Shown here: in pieces, positions 24,779 through 33,060 of the stretch
How the letters are laid out: each line of letters begins with the position of its first letter
Numbering within the stretch: the stretch's first letter is position 1
Origin: an uncultured Paracoccaceae bacterium
GTDB taxonomy: Bacteria; Pseudomonadota; Alphaproteobacteria; Rhodobacterales; Rhodobacteraceae
Assembly: GCA_947489325.1 (NCBI GenBank)
Contig: CANLDA010000001.1
Location: 248,001-312,000 of the forward strand
Length of the DNA stretch: 64,000 nucleotides
Reading direction: 5' to 3'
Program-made: the position numbers and the translations under genes
The notes under the pieces: generated by a model
What the model was told of the DNA's origin: nothing
The model's database searches: none
Seen by the model: the letters and a program-made list of their open reading frames with translations, nothing else

Positions 24779-24811
24779 TTTCTTCTTGGTAAAAATATCC
24801 GCGCCGCAGGC
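24779..24811 (+). repeat. Intergenic roseobacter-type repeat, copy 1
   Basis: A tract starting TTTCTTCTTGG and continuing through AAATATCC to GCCGCAGGC, resembling the copies near 34632 and 46900. It fills the 70-base gap between the 375-residue gene and the AAA+ gene on the minus strand and is followed by a GCATGCGCGCC palindromic tract. Confidence 0.5.
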
Positions 24812-24829
24812 ATGCGCGCCTGCGCGCAT

Positions 24830-25957
24830 TCATCTGTAACTCAACACCCGCCCCTTAGAGCTGACCACGAATTTGCGAACCGTTCCGAACCCGGCAGGCT
24901 GCATTTCCTCCAGCGCCTGATAAGGGCGCTGAGGCATGATGATCGCGCGTTCCATCCGAGTTGCCCCAATATCCACACCACGCCCCGAAAAGGGATCAAG
25001 CGCGAAAACCTCACGCTCTACCGAAGAGAACCACCCCGCACGCTCTTCACGCACGCGTTCGCTTTCCAACTCTTCCAACGTCCATGCAAGCGCCCAGTCC
25101 TGACCAGCAGGCGCGCGCGCAGCGGCAAGCACTTCGCGTAAAGGTCCCGCCTGCGCGGTATACGCGCTGGAATACATTGGTCCCACATGGAACCGCCGTA
25201 AACGCTTGGGGTGCAGATCATCAAAACTTTCGTCAAAGCCCTTGGCAATGGTCACAAGTTTTAACGCGCCCAAACTTTGCCCCATCAAATGCGCCTGCAG
25301 TTCAGGCCAGCGTCGTTCATCTTTGGGCAGGGCAGTGCGGCCACTGTCTTCGACCTCCATCAGATAGATCGTCGGCAGATTGATTTGACTATCATAAACA
25401 GCCCAGTGGATCAAAAACCGCCGTCTGTCGTCACCCATATTGCCAAGCCACAAACATTGCGGATCATTGCGTGCCCAGAACAGATCGCCACGCAGCAATT
25501 CCTCGTAATAAAGCCGTTGAGACATGGCGAATTGCAGCTTTGTCGGCAGTTCTTGTTGGCCCACAATCATGCGCACCATCTGATCCTTTAGAGCCGCGGC
25601 ACCTGGCATATCGTATAAATGGCGTTCGGCCTGTTGGGCATCATTTGCCATGACCAGCAGTTCCTGAAACACCGGAAAGCCGCTTTCGACACAGTCCATC
25701 TGCAACGCATCTGACATGGGCGCGCTATCTCGACCCGCCAGCAGATATTTCATGCTGAGCGCGCGAAAGGTGAACGAAAGAGACGTCAAATATCGCGTAA
25801 GAATTTTGACATCCTCACGGCGCAGGCTTCCTTCACTCTCCATAACCCCTGCGACCCGCGCAAGATGCGCAGTTATCGCGTCGAATTTGCGGAAGTAACG
25901 GCGGGATGCGAAGGTATCGTGTAAGGATTTGTGATCGGCTACTTGGATATTAGTCAT
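24830..25957 (-). CDS. Conserved protein of unknown function
   Basis: A 375-residue soluble protein without signal peptide or membrane segment. The N-terminal 200 residues are helix-rich (YFRKFDAITAHLARVAG, ILTRYLTSLSFTFRALSMKYLL). The C-terminal part is mixed, with DPQCLWLGNMGDDRRRFLIHWAVYDSQ and a proline- and arginine-rich end. I do not recognise a family or active site. The start at ATG 25957 overlaps the stop of the 124-residue gene by eight bases. A 70-base gap with a repeat separates it from the AAA+ gene downstream, the largest internal gap in the cassette. Confidence 0.72.
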   Translation of the reverse strand: MTNIQVADHKSLHDTFASRRYFRKFDAITAHLARVAGVMESEGSLRREDVKILTRYLTSLSFTFRALSMKYLLAGRDSAPMSDALQMDCVESGFPVFQELLVMANDAQQAERHLYDMPGAAALKDQMVRMIVGQQELPTKLQFAMSQRLYYEELLRGDLFWARNDPQCLWLGNMGDDRRRFLIHWAVYDSQINLPTIYLMEVEDSGRTALPKDERRWPELQAHLMGQSLGALKLVTIAKGFDESFDDLHPKRLRRFHVGPMYSSAYTAQAGPLREVLAAARAPAGQDWALAWTLEELESERVREERAGWFSSVEREVFALDPFSGRGVDIGATRMERAIIMPQRPYQALEEMQPAGFGTVRKFVVSSKGRVLSYR

Positions 25958-26324
25958 AGATTTTCTTTGCGTCTATCTGCTCCTTTGGCAGATGCTCAAA
26001 AAGCTTTCCCCAATGTGCGACAGGCAACCCAGCCAAACGTTCAATTGTACTGAAGAGCCATACCATCCCAGATCCGACGGCTTTGTATACCTGCCAAATT
26101 ACCCAAAGCCCAAAAGCCAAAACAAAAAATAAAGCAATGAGCATGAGGGCGAGTTTTATACCGACTTCCAAGCCTTGTACCCCGATCGATATCCACATTA
26201 CGCCAACAATCAGTAACGACAGAAAGACAAGCGTTGCTGCTAACCAAAAGGAGCGTTTCAGGCTGTCTTTCCCGAAGAGGCTGCGAAACTTTACGCCTTT
26301 ATCAATCGCCCCCTGCTTATCCAC
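25950..26324 (-). CDS. Small two-helix membrane protein with GTG start
   Basis: The likely start is the GTG at 26324, inside the stop region of the upstream coiled-coil gene (GTGGATAA), giving 124 residues. An ATG at 26420 is in frame but would overlap that gene by more than 100 bases. Two long hydrophobic helices (about residues 26-52 and 59-85) are followed by a cytoplasmic amphipathic tail ending LPKEQIDAKKIYD. The family is unknown. Tight overlaps on both sides suggest co-translation with the coiled-coil and 375-residue proteins. Confidence 0.68.
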   Translation of the reverse strand: MDKQGAIDKGVKFRSLFGKDSLKRSFWLAATLVFLSLLIVGVMWISIGVQGLEVGIKLALMLIALFFVLAFGLWVIWQVYKAVGSGMVWLFSTIERLAGLPVAHWGKLFEHLPKEQIDAKKIYD

Positions 26325-27393
26325 CGTACAAATTCTTATCGTGCTTCTCGACGATCTGCTGGAACCGGCGAGCAAAGCGTTCGTCGGCTTTGACTTTGGC
26401 TTCCAGCACGTCACGGGCAAAAACCATGTGGTCTTCGTGTGCCTCTAACATATCAGCCATCCGCTGATTGGTTGCGGTACCGATGGACGCCATCGCTGTC
26501 TGCGCCTCTTTGTCGGTTTCCACACCAATTTCGTTGATCCGATGGGCCACATCCTGCTGCTGTGCAGTCTTAAGCGACTTGGTCAACGCATCATACAGGA
26601 CCACGCGTTGCTTTGTGTCTGTTTGCAGCTTGTTGATCAAAACCATCTGGGTTGCCGCTTGGTTTTGCAGGGAATCCACCCAGGTCTTGCCCTTTTCGAT
26701 ATAGCGTTCCAACGTCTGGGATTTCGCAAGCTTCACTTGCTCTTGCTGTACCAGCTCATTGTATTTGCTGTTCAGATCGGCAAGCTCTGTTTCCAATGCG
26801 GTCCGCGCGGCGGCATCTTGTTCGACAGCAATTTTGTTTTCCAGTTCGATGATTTTTGGATCCATCGCAACTATATCGGCCTTTACCGTCTCCAATTCAC
26901 CAACGGTGAATTCCCGCTCATCCAGCGTTTCGGTTAGATTGCTCTCCACCTTTTCTTTCTGCTCAGTCAGAACAGAAAGCTGGCCTTCCAAAAGCTGTGT
27001 AATCACATCTGATTTTGCGATCAAATCCTGCAATTTATCATCAATACTGGCGGTCTTCATGCGCTCCTGACGCATGGATTCCGCTTTGCCCTTACTGAAA
27101 ATCCCGACAAACCCTTCCCACCCGGTTTTCGAGCGCATTTCGTCGAAATCTTTGGAAAAGGCCGCGGTCACATCATCCAGCCCCATAATCAATTCTGCGA
27201 TATTGGCATTCATGACGTCGGTATGGGCATGCACATCGTCAAGCGTCGCGTTTTCTATGTCGATGCTGATGTCATCGCCCGATTTGAGCTTGGATCGTGC
27301 AGTTTCAATACGTGATGTCAGTTCGGAAATTTTGGATTGTGCGTCCGCCACGCGTTTTTGTGTTGCTGCAATTTGCCCATCAAAATCTGCCAT
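26317..27393 (-). CDS. Long coiled-coil protein, TelA/PspA-like
   Basis: A 358-residue protein dominated by heptad-like helices: residues about 1-50, 110-210 and 225-350, with a glycine- and aromatic-containing break near residue 90 (MRSKTGWEGFVGIFSKGK). There is no signal peptide and no membrane helix. The composition and layout recall TelA toxic-anion-resistance proteins and, more loosely, PspA/ESCRT-III coiled coils. This is a resemblance only. It is the first gene of the cassette; an AGGGAGAG ribosome binding site precedes the ATG. Together with an AAA+ ATPase and several small membrane proteins, it suggests a membrane-associated assembly. Confidence 0.72.
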   Translation of the reverse strand: MADFDGQIAATQKRVADAQSKISELTSRIETARSKLKSGDDISIDIENATLDDVHAHTDVMNANIAELIMGLDDVTAAFSKDFDEMRSKTGWEGFVGIFSKGKAESMRQERMKTASIDDKLQDLIAKSDVITQLLEGQLSVLTEQKEKVESNLTETLDEREFTVGELETVKADIVAMDPKIIELENKIAVEQDAAARTALETELADLNSKYNELVQQEQVKLAKSQTLERYIEKGKTWVDSLQNQAATQMVLINKLQTDTKQRVVLYDALTKSLKTAQQQDVAHRINEIGVETDKEAQTAMASIGTATNQRMADMLEAHEDHMVFARDVLEAKVKADERFARRFQQIVEKHDKNLYGG

Positions 27394-27562
27394 TCGGCTC
27401 TCCCTGTGTCTAATAACTTGGACCTGATATGGGGAGTGTTAATCCCATTTACATCAGCCTTGGATTGTTTTCCCAAAAACTGTGGCAAAATCGCACGGTA
27501 AAGGAAAGGGAAATGCGCGATTTACGCTGTCTAGAACGTGACCCACCCCCTTATTTTGCATG

Positions 27563-27571
27563 TGCTATAGT
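27563..27571 (+). promoter_or_regulatory. Extended -10 promoter before the cyclase gene
   Basis: TGCTATAGT matches an extended -10 element 30 bases upstream of the ATG, with a GGGAGGA ribosome binding site between them. No good -35 hexamer is present at the usual spacing. Confidence 0.4.
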
Positions 27572-27600
27572 GGTCGAATTGAAAACCTTGGGAGGATAAA

Positions 27601-28416
27601 ATGTGTGATATTTGCGTAATGAACGCGGTGAAAGACAAAATGCTTTCGCGCCGTGACTTTTTCAAAGCATCCGCTGCAGTCGGTGCAGCAGCAACCTTGG
27701 GCGCGGCGTCTGCCCCGGCTGCGATGGCAATGGGGCATGGATCAGCCCAGGACATGACCCACCTTTTGTCCAAGGATTTCCCAACCTATTTCGGAACCCC
27801 CGGTATTTCCCAAGAACAGGCGTTTAATTTTGCCGACAATGGCTTCAACCTCTTCAACCTTCAGATCAATGAACACACTGGCACGCACATTGATGCGCCT
27901 TTGCATTTCTCGGCAGATGGCCATTCCGTGGATGAAATCCCAGTTGAACAATTGGTCGCTCCACTGTGTGTCATCGACATCGCGACCCGCGCCGCAGACG
28001 ATGCCGACGCTCAGGTCACACCAGATGACATTAAGGCATGGATGGCCAACCATGGGGATATTCCAGCAAACGCCTGTGTTGCAATGCATTCCGGTTGGGG
28101 GCCAAAATCCGGTGGTGACGGATTTCGAAATTTCGACGGCACAGCCATGCATTTCCCCGGCTTTCACATCGAAGCGGCACAGATGTTGATGGAAGACACC
28201 GGCGCGACCTCGTTGGCGGTGGACACTCTGTCGCTTGATCACGGCCCGTCGGCAGATTTTGCGGTGCATTATGCGTGGTTGCCCACCAACCGGTTTGGCA
28301 TCGAAAACCTCGCCAATCTCGACAAAGTTCCGGCCAGTGGTGCAACTCTGATCATCGGCGCGCCCAAGCACAAAGGCGGGTCTGGCGGACCTGCCCGGAT
28401 CATGGCACTGGTTTGA
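27601..28416 (+). CDS. Tat-exported cyclase family (kynurenine formamidase-like) metal hydrolase
   Basis: A 271-residue protein. The N-terminus begins MCDICVMNAV and then has a twin-arginine signal SRRDFFKASAAVGAAATLG, cleaved near AMA (about residue 44). The mature part has the cyclase-family metal-binding motif HTGTHIDAPLHF (around residue 98) and a later VDTLSLDHGPS region near residue 205. Family members hydrolyse amide or lactam bonds using Mn or Zn; substrates include N-formylkynurenine and isatin. The substrate here is unknown. The conserved CxxC ahead of the Tat signal is unusual. The amidinotransferase gene follows on the same strand after a structured leader. Confidence 0.85.
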   Translation: MCDICVMNAVKDKMLSRRDFFKASAAVGAAATLGAASAPAAMAMGHGSAQDMTHLLSKDFPTYFGTPGISQEQAFNFADNGFNLFNLQINEHTGTHIDAPLHFSADGHSVDEIPVEQLVAPLCVIDIATRAADDADAQVTPDDIKAWMANHGDIPANACVAMHSGWGPKSGGDGFRNFDGTAMHFPGFHIEAAQMLMEDTGATSLAVDTLSLDHGPSADFAVHYAWLPTNRFGIENLANLDKVPASGATLIIGAPKHKGGSGGPARIMALV

Positions 28417-28518
28417 TTTAAACATAAAGCATCAGGAGAGTGGAAACACGAAGGATTCGACACTGAATCAGCTTCCACAGGCGCGGCGTCACTGCTATAT
28501 TCCTTCGCGGGCACAAGG

Positions 28519-28630
28519 GCGATGGCGTCGCCGAAGAGCACAGCTCTTGCCTTTATCCACGCTCCTGCACGCCGGGACTTTCAATCGGGAGATTGGAGGC
28601 CCTCGCCTTTGTCTCCTCAGACAAAGGAGG
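28519..28630 (+). promoter_or_regulatory. Structured 5' leader that masks the amidinotransferase ribosome binding site
   Basis: Three hairpins lie in the 219-base gap: GGCGA/TCGCC (28519-28533), AAGAGC-ACA-GCTCTT (28535-28549), and CCTTTGTCT-CCTC-AGACAAAGG (28606-28627). The last 9-bp stem includes the AAAGG of the AAAGGAGG ribosome binding site at 28623-28630, so pairing would hide it. This is the form expected for translational control. No known riboswitch class was recognised. Confidence 0.5.
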
Positions 28631-28635
28631 CATCC

Positions 28636-29757
28636 ATGGCCTGGTCACCAGATAAAACCGAAGTCAAAAGCTGGAACGAATGGGATACGTTGCGCCACGT
28701 TATCGTTGGTCGTGCGGATGATTGTCACATTCCACCAGAGGAACCCGCGCTGGATGCCAAAGTTCCCGAAGACAGCGACATGCGCGGCCAATGGGGCCGT
28801 CGCCCACAGGAAACCATCGATCGCGCCAACGAGTTGCTCGACAACTTTGCCGATATGCTGGGCAAGCGCGGCGTGCGTGTGGATCGCCCGGATTCGATTG
28901 ATCACTCCAAGCCTGTCACCACGCCAGATTTCCACACCGACAGCCAATTCGGCTGTATGCCTCCGCGTGATGTTCTGCTGACTGTTGGTCATGAAATGCT
29001 TGAGGCAACAATGTCCTATCGCTGTCGCTGGTTCGAATATCTGAACTATCGGCCACTGCTGAAACAATATTGGGAAGAAGACACAAATTTCCGCCACGAA
29101 GCCGCACCAAAGCCGCGCCTGACAAACGAAGATTATCACCCCGATTACCTGTCTGAAAAAATTGGCGTGGAAAAGCGTCTGCAATGGGCTGCGGAAAAAT
29201 TCTTTGTCACCACAGAAGAAGAACCCTTGTTTGATGCCGCCGACGTGCTGCGTTTTGGTAAAGACCTTGTGGTACAACATGGTTTCACCACCAACCTTAA
29301 GGGCATCGAATGGCTGCGCCGCCATTTCCCGGATCACCGCGTGCACACCGTGAACTTTCCAGGCGACCCTTACCCAATCCACATCGATGCGACATTTACA
29401 CCTCTGCGCCCGGGCTTGATCCTAAACAACCCACAGCGGCGCCTTCCCAAAGAGCAACGTGCGTTGTTTGAAAAGAACGGTTGGGAAATCGTGGATGCCG
29501 CACAACCTGCGCACAACACGCCACCTGCCTTGTGCTATTCCTCAACATGGCTCAGCATGAACGTGCTGGTACTGGACCCCAAAACCGTTTGTGTCGAAGC
29601 ATCCGAAGTCTATCAGATGGAGCAAATGGACAAGCTCGGCATGGAAGTGGTGCCCGTGGAACTGCGCGATGCCTATGCCTTTGGTGGTGGTTTACACTGC
29701 TGCACGGCAGATGTGTATCGCGATGGTGACTGCGAAGATTACTTCCCACATCAATAA
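28636..29757 (+). CDS. Glycine amidinotransferase homologue (AGAT family)
   Basis: Transfers an amidino group, typically from arginine to an amine such as glycine. The chosen start is ATG 28636, directly after an AAAGGAGG site, giving 373 residues; an upstream in-frame start would add 38 residues across the hairpin. The catalytic triad of AGAT is clear: Asp203 in LFDAADVLRFG, His249 in YPIHIDATF, and Cys355 in GGGLHCCTAD. Around these, the match to vertebrate AGAT is extended (GIEWLRRHF, WLSMNVLVLD). Which acceptor is used is unknown; bacterial relatives take part in creatine-like or natural-product guanidine synthesis. There is no guanidinoacetate methyltransferase nearby. A terminator follows at 29765. 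Confidence 0.88.
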   Translation: MAWSPDKTEVKSWNEWDTLRHVIVGRADDCHIPPEEPALDAKVPEDSDMRGQWGRRPQETIDRANELLDNFADMLGKRGVRVDRPDSIDHSKPVTTPDFHTDSQFGCMPPRDVLLTVGHEMLEATMSYRCRWFEYLNYRPLLKQYWEEDTNFRHEAAPKPRLTNEDYHPDYLSEKIGVEKRLQWAAEKFFVTTEEEPLFDAADVLRFGKDLVVQHGFTTNLKGIEWLRRHFPDHRVHTVNFPGDPYPIHIDATFTPLRPGLILNNPQRRLPKEQRALFEKNGWEIVDAAQPAHNTPPALCYSSTWLSMNVLVLDPKTVCVEASEVYQMEQMDKLGMEVVPVELRDAYAFGGGLHCCTADVYRDGDCEDYFPHQ

Positions 29758-29764
29758 GATCGAT

Positions 29765-29791
29765 CAGGCCGCGCCCATTGGGTGCGGCCTG
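29765..29791. terminator. Hairpin between convergent genes
   Basis: An 8-bp stem CAGGCCGC/GCGGCCTG with an inner CCC/GGG extension, eight bases after the amidinotransferase stop. No T-run follows, so factor-independent termination is uncertain. Confidence 0.55.
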
Positions 29792-29853
29792 CTTCCTGAA
29801 TCCAAAAACGAAGAAGGACCATAAGGGACTGATGAGGGGCCCTTCACCAGCGC

Positions 29854-31860
29854 TCACACAGTGGCAATACGCGGCCGACCAGACGCTTCTACCAAAAGCT
29901 CCGCTTCAATGAAAACCTCGCGCCCTTCGGCCATCGCTGTTTTCACATCCCTATTCACAACCACCTGAATTTCTTCGGCGCCTGCTTGCTCTGCTTCGGA
30001 AAAGGCACCTTTGCGCAAGACATCCTCAAGGCAAATCAATGCCTCATCTTCGTCCACAAAATCTTGTGGTCCATCCAACAAATGCACCCGGTACCGCCCC
30101 TCAGACGGGGAGGTGATCGTGCCCGACTTGCGAATGGTCACGCGACCAACAACTGCCCCAACGGCATTTGCCACCCCTGCATGCTCTGGCAAATCCATCT
30201 GGCAATGCAGCCGTTCGCCAACCGCTGGATAATAACTCGCAGCAGAAGCCCCAAGCCCAATCACAGGAATGTTTAACGCTGCATCAATACGCAGCAATCC
30301 ACGATGCTGCCCAAGCCCGGCCATCATCATTGGATGGCGCGCCAACGCTTCTGGCGTGCCGCCAAAATCGCCATCTTCTTCGGCAAAGGCCGTTTCCAAT
30401 AACGCCCCAACGGTTTGTGCCGTCAATTGATCCACAATAATCTGTGCCATGTTCTTTGGATCAACGGCCAACATATTGCCCGACCCTGTACGACGTCGAC
30501 CAAATATCTCCAACGACTTGCGCGCAGCATCGCCGTCCCAGGCATCCACTTTGTCAAGTGCATGGCTTGCATCCGACGGCGTAACACCTGCTACCTGAAT
30601 TAGCCCACGCTCTACCAGTCGACGCAGCGCCTTTTGCTCAATCCGCGTGCGCAACACGTCGCCAAGCGGATGCACCTTATCGCCAATACGTTCCAGCAAA
30701 ACCCGTTCGCGCTCTTCCAATCCAACAGGACGCAGCCCCGGCACCGCCCGGACAAAGCGGCCATCATATTCGCCCACAGTTGGATTGCGCAGTTGTTGAT
30801 CCAATGCGTCATGCACCACCTTGGGATCATCCAGTGCTATCAGCGAAACAGGCAACACCCGGCGTGGGCCCAAGGTCACACCACCCTGCAAACCTTCACT
30901 GATAAAATGAACTTCGCTATCCCCGCCCAAACCGGATGTGCGCATCGCCACGGCCTCGACCATAGTACGATAAGGGCCAACACGCGCCCCATCAGGATCA
31001 ATCGCCGGTCGCCCATCTCGAAGAACCGCCACATCGGTGGTGGTCCCACCAATGTCACTGACAAGCGCATCTTTTGCACCCGTCATCCAACGCGCCCCCA
31101 CAATGGATGCCGCCGGGCCACTTAGGATGGTTTCAATCGGGCGCTCACGCGCAAAAGACGATGAGATCAACGCCCCATCTCCGCGCACCACCATCAACGG
31201 CGCTGTGACACCCAGTTCTCCCAACCGTTCTTGCGCGCGTGAAATCAGCCGATCAATCATGCCAATCAACCGCGCATTCAATATCGCAGTCATCGCCCGC
31301 TTTGGCCCGTTCAACTTGGAACTAAGATGATGTGAACAGCTCACCGGCTTACCAGTGAGCTCTTGTATAAGCGCCATCACGCGCTGTTCATGCGCCGGAT
31401 TTCGGGTGGCAAATTGCGCCGCCACGGCAAAACCAGACACCTCTGGGCCATGCACAGTCAACCAGCCGCGCAATGTCGCTTCGTCCAACGGCTTGCCTTC
31501 AGAACCCGCATAGTTGTGCCCGCCTTCGACAAGAATCGACGGATCCCCCGCCAATGCATCCGCCAGCCCATGACGTTCAATGTCTCCTTCGCGAAACCCG
31601 ACCAACACCAGCGCCACGCGCCCGCCTTGCCCCTCGACCAAAGCGTTCGTCGCCAGTGTCGTCGACAAAGAAGCCAATGTGACGTCAGATGGACTTACCT
31701 TAGCTTCGCTCAGAACCGCCTCAACCGCTTTGCCGATCCCTTCAGCCAGATCGTGGCGCGTGGTCAAAGACTTAGCACTTGCAATCACATCACGTTCGTC
31801 ACGGATTAACACCGCATCCGTATATGTTCCGCCAGTATCAACGCCCAGTGACAAAGTCAT
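29854..31860 (-). CDS. Hydantoinase/oxoprolinase family protein (HyuA type)
   Basis: A 668-residue protein with the ASKHA-type N-terminus LGVDTGGTYTDAVLI, and a central SGPAASIVGA and SDIGGTTTDVAVL pair, all typical of HyuA (hydantoinase A/5-oxoprolinase N-terminal and central domains) that bind ATP. These enzymes open lactam rings such as hydantoin, 5-oxoproline or N-methylhydantoin, with ATP hydrolysis. A HyuB partner normally sits next to HyuA but none is seen here. The C-terminal region (residues about 520-668) appears complete for a lone HyuA. A possible link to the neighbouring amide-hydrolase and amidinotransferase genes is only suggestive. Confidence 0.85.
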   Translation of the reverse strand: MTLSLGVDTGGTYTDAVLIRDERDVIASAKSLTTRHDLAEGIGKAVEAVLSEAKVSPSDVTLASLSTTLATNALVEGQGGRVALVLVGFREGDIERHGLADALAGDPSILVEGGHNYAGSEGKPLDEATLRGWLTVHGPEVSGFAVAAQFATRNPAHEQRVMALIQELTGKPVSCSHHLSSKLNGPKRAMTAILNARLIGMIDRLISRAQERLGELGVTAPLMVVRGDGALISSSFARERPIETILSGPAASIVGARWMTGAKDALVSDIGGTTTDVAVLRDGRPAIDPDGARVGPYRTMVEAVAMRTSGLGGDSEVHFISEGLQGGVTLGPRRVLPVSLIALDDPKVVHDALDQQLRNPTVGEYDGRFVRAVPGLRPVGLEERERVLLERIGDKVHPLGDVLRTRIEQKALRRLVERGLIQVAGVTPSDASHALDKVDAWDGDAARKSLEIFGRRRTGSGNMLAVDPKNMAQIIVDQLTAQTVGALLETAFAEEDGDFGGTPEALARHPMMMAGLGQHRGLLRIDAALNIPVIGLGASAASYYPAVGERLHCQMDLPEHAGVANAVGAVVGRVTIRKSGTITSPSEGRYRVHLLDGPQDFVDEDEALICLEDVLRKGAFSEAEQAGAEEIQVVVNRDVKTAMAEGREVFIEAELLVEASGRPRIATV

Positions 31861-31906
31861 GATATTCTCCTCGTTCGCGCCCGATGATCTAGAGCGCGTT
31901 CACCGC

Positions 31907-32965
31907 TTAGGCCTGCCCATTTGCGACATCGCTAAGCCGCTTTAACGCCCAGCGCGCAGCATCAGACACAGTTTCATCAGCATCCTGCATCAAGCGCTCT
32001 GCCTGAGGTGCTAATGCCATGTCGCCCGAATTCCCAATCGCATACAGCACATTGCGTACAAATCGATTGCGCCCGATCCGCTTTATCGGAGACCCAGAAA
32101 AAAACGTGCGGAACGCTGCATCATCCAATGCTGCCAGTTCCGCCAGCTTAGGCGCCGTCAGATCATCACGCGCGTGATACCGCATCTCACTTGCCTCAAC
32201 CGCGAACTTGTTCCATGGGCACGCGGCCAAACAATCATCACACCCATAAATCCGGTTGCCCATCAGCGGACGCAGCGCTTCATCTACGGGCCCATGATGT
32301 TCAATCGTCAAATATGAAATGCAGCGCCGCGCATCAATCTGGTTGGGCGCCGGGAATGCGTCAGTCGGACAGGCATCCAGACACGCCCGGCATCGCCCAC
32401 AATGATCCTGCTCTGCCGCGTCGACGGGCAAATCAACCGTCGTAAACACCGACCCGATAAAAAACCACGATCCCAAGTCACGACTGACCAAATTAGTGTG
32501 CTTACCTTGCCAGCCAAGACCCGCCGCTTGCCCCAAGGGTTTTTCCGGCACGGGTGCAGTATCGACAAACACCTTCACCTGCGTGACATCCCCTGTCTGG
32601 GCGATCAGCCACCGTGCCAACCGCTTAAGCCGCTTTTTCACGATATCATGATAGTCTCGGTTTTGTGCATAAACCGAAATCGCGCCGCGATCTGTCATAC
32701 CATGCACATCACAAGGATCATGCTTTGGTGTATAACTTTCCCCAAGCATGATTACTGACCGCGCTTCGGGCCAAAGGGTTGCCGGATCAGACCGCCAATG
32801 AGTGCGTTCTGCAAGCCATCCCATTTGTCCATGATGCCCTGCCTCAAGAAATCCCGACAACCCAGCAGGCACCTGAGGCACCGCATCCGGACGGCACACT
32901 CGGCACAGATCAAACCCAATTGCTTCGGCCTCAGCCACCAATTGCGATTTCAACTCAGCGGACAT
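31907..32965 (-). CDS. queG: Epoxyqueuosine reductase
   Basis: Reduces epoxyqueuosine to queuosine in tRNA, the last step of the pathway, using cobalamin and two [4Fe-4S] clusters. The 352-residue protein has the QueG N-terminal domain with [23 protein letters not shown], where the aspartate before TAPV is the catalytic residue. Two ferredoxin-like motifs follow: [12 protein letters not shown] and [13 protein letters not shown]. The last 60 residues form a HEAT-like repeat used to hold tRNA. The start ATG 32965 is clear. It lies near hyuA but on a separate reading unit, with a 46-base gap. Confidence 0.93.
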   Translation of the reverse strand: MSAELKSQLVAEAEAIGFDLCRVCRPDAVPQVPAGLSGFLEAGHHGQMGWLAERTHWRSDPATLWPEARSVIMLGESYTPKHDPCDVHGMTDRGAISVYAQNRDYHDIVKKRLKRLARWLIAQTGDVTQVKVFVDTAPVPEKPLGQAAGLGWQGKHTNLVSRDLGSWFFIGSVFTTVDLPVDAAEQDHCGRCRACLDACPTDAFPAPNQIDARRCISYLTIEHHGPVDEALRPLMGNRIYGCDDCLAACPWNKFAVEASEMRYHARDDLTAPKLAELAALDDAAFRTFFSGSPIKRIGRNRFVRNVLYAIGNSGDMALAPQAERLMQDADETVSDAARWALKRLSDVANGQA

Positions 32966-33060
32966 GACCCTCTTTCTTTTTGGTTAGACTAGTCTCAAGG
33001 GTGAATTGATCCTGATGCAATCAAGCCAAGAGAAGGCAGACAGCCCTCTCCTCCTATATA

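Noticed and set aside
26325-26420. ATG-initiated longer form of the 124-residue membrane protein
   Set aside because: It would overlap the coiled-coil gene by over 100 bases and adds a serine- and lysine-rich leader with no meaning; the GTG at 26324 fits the overlap pattern of the cassette.
28417-28635. A known guanidine riboswitch (ykkC classes) in the amidinotransferase leader
   Set aside because: The conserved loop motifs of guanidine-I, -II and -III could not be found; only generic hairpins and a masked ribosome binding site are visible.
32986-32995. Palindrome AGACTAGTCT upstream of queG
   Set aside because: Short, with no second copy or regulatory context seen; could be chance.
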